From NCBI GenBank assembly GCA_030544235.1, contig CM060467.1, forward strand, positions 5,649,001 to 5,713,000: DNA of 64,000 bases. Direction: 5' to 3'. This stretch comes from Lepturacanthus savala (taxonomy: Eukaryota; Chordata; Actinopteri; Scombriformes; Trichiuridae). The stretch's first letter is position 1. The number at the start of each line of letters is the position of its first letter. Of the stretch, positions 63,631-64,000 are shown piece by piece. The notes under the pieces were generated by a model that was given only the letters and a program-made list of their open reading frames with translations, did no database searches and was not told the origin of the DNA. The translations under genes were made by a program, and so were the position numbers.

Positions 63631-64000
63631 AGCTATGAAGCTTGTTACATGCATCCAGCAGTGCCCTATATTATTCTCCAACCATCCATACTGTGTGACA
63701 GTTCTTTTGATGCTTTGTAAGCAAATTTCCTTCCCTGTGTATGTCAGTTGCATCGCGTTGTTCTCCAATGAAATATGGATGCAACGACACCCTTTATGTT
63801 TTTGAGATCATCACTTACTATGAAATATTGAGGCGGGAACCATAGAAAGGGGGATCATTATTCACTTGGCATCATTCACTTCAGTTGTTTCTAATAAAAG
63901 CAAGACTTTCTGAATTCTTGTCTTAGTTGCAGCTGTTGTCAATTTGTCATCTACGCGGCGACGTCCTTTTGATGTGAAACGGAGAGCGACTCTGGACACG

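Larger units (their letters stand above)
63001..64000. other. intergenic DNA after CDKAL1
   Basis: It contains the TG array at 63125-63178, GT/CG-mixed runs to about 63280, a T run near 63421 and a loose tandem repeat at 63347-63630. The last 60 bases turn GC-richer, with CTACGCGGCGACG near 63951, but the window ends before anything can be recognised. No exon is supported. Confidence 0.6.

Overview
The window is vertebrate nuclear DNA, almost certainly from a ray-finned fish and probably a percomorph-like teleost. The evidence is long (CA/GT)n arrays, canonical GT-AG introns, and fish-type transposable element relics: hAT-like elements, Tc1/mariner, an L1-clade LINE, tRNA-derived SINEs and MITEs. 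No prokaryotic feature, CRISPR array, intact tRNA or rRNA gene was seen.

Only one protein-coding gene is supported: the 3' end of CDKAL1 on the + strand. CDKAL1 is the ER-anchored radical-SAM methylthiotransferase that makes ms2t6A37 in tRNA. Its last four coding exons lie at 3765-3827, 39773-39856, 44778-44942 and 59975-60136. They encode 157 residues that join without a frame break: a short linker, the TRAM RNA-binding domain and the C-terminal hydrophobic tail anchor. The catalytic radical-SAM part is encoded upstream of the window. The three complete introns measure about 35.9, 4.9 and 15.0 kb, all in phase 0.

Layout: 1-3764 is the 3' part of an upstream intron, with a CA array and a purine-rich tract. 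3828-39772 is the giant intron, holding a fold-back MITE (9446-9801), hAT-like relics (12553-13108, 29120-29810, 36170-36450), MITEs (17346-17569, 25955-26416), SINE pieces (7215-7320, 20870-21040, 28290-28445), a LINE tail (31000-31320) and large microsatellites (5969, 19746, 21662, 22234, 34233). 39857-44777 holds an hAT-like element with a near-perfect 8-bp target duplication (42356-43189). 44943-59974 holds two TIR MITEs (45030-45265, 48270-48526), a decayed L1 with a striking 25-bp hairpin (53334-54895), a possible solo LTR (57290-57729) and a SINE/LINE tail (57890-58040). After the stop codon comes a probable 1.6-kb 3' UTR, then a Tc1-like transposase pseudogene (61990-63000), then intergenic DNA with a GT array and a loose tandem repeat.

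No previously undescribed functional system is supported. The points most worth a second look are the fold-back MITE, the small MITE family with three copies in one gene, the hairpin inside the L1 relic, and repeat-poor intron blocks that could be regulatory. The last point matters because CDKAL1 introns in vertebrates are known to host long-range enhancers attributed to neighbouring SOX4. Repeat family names come from recognition by eye, not from a database search.
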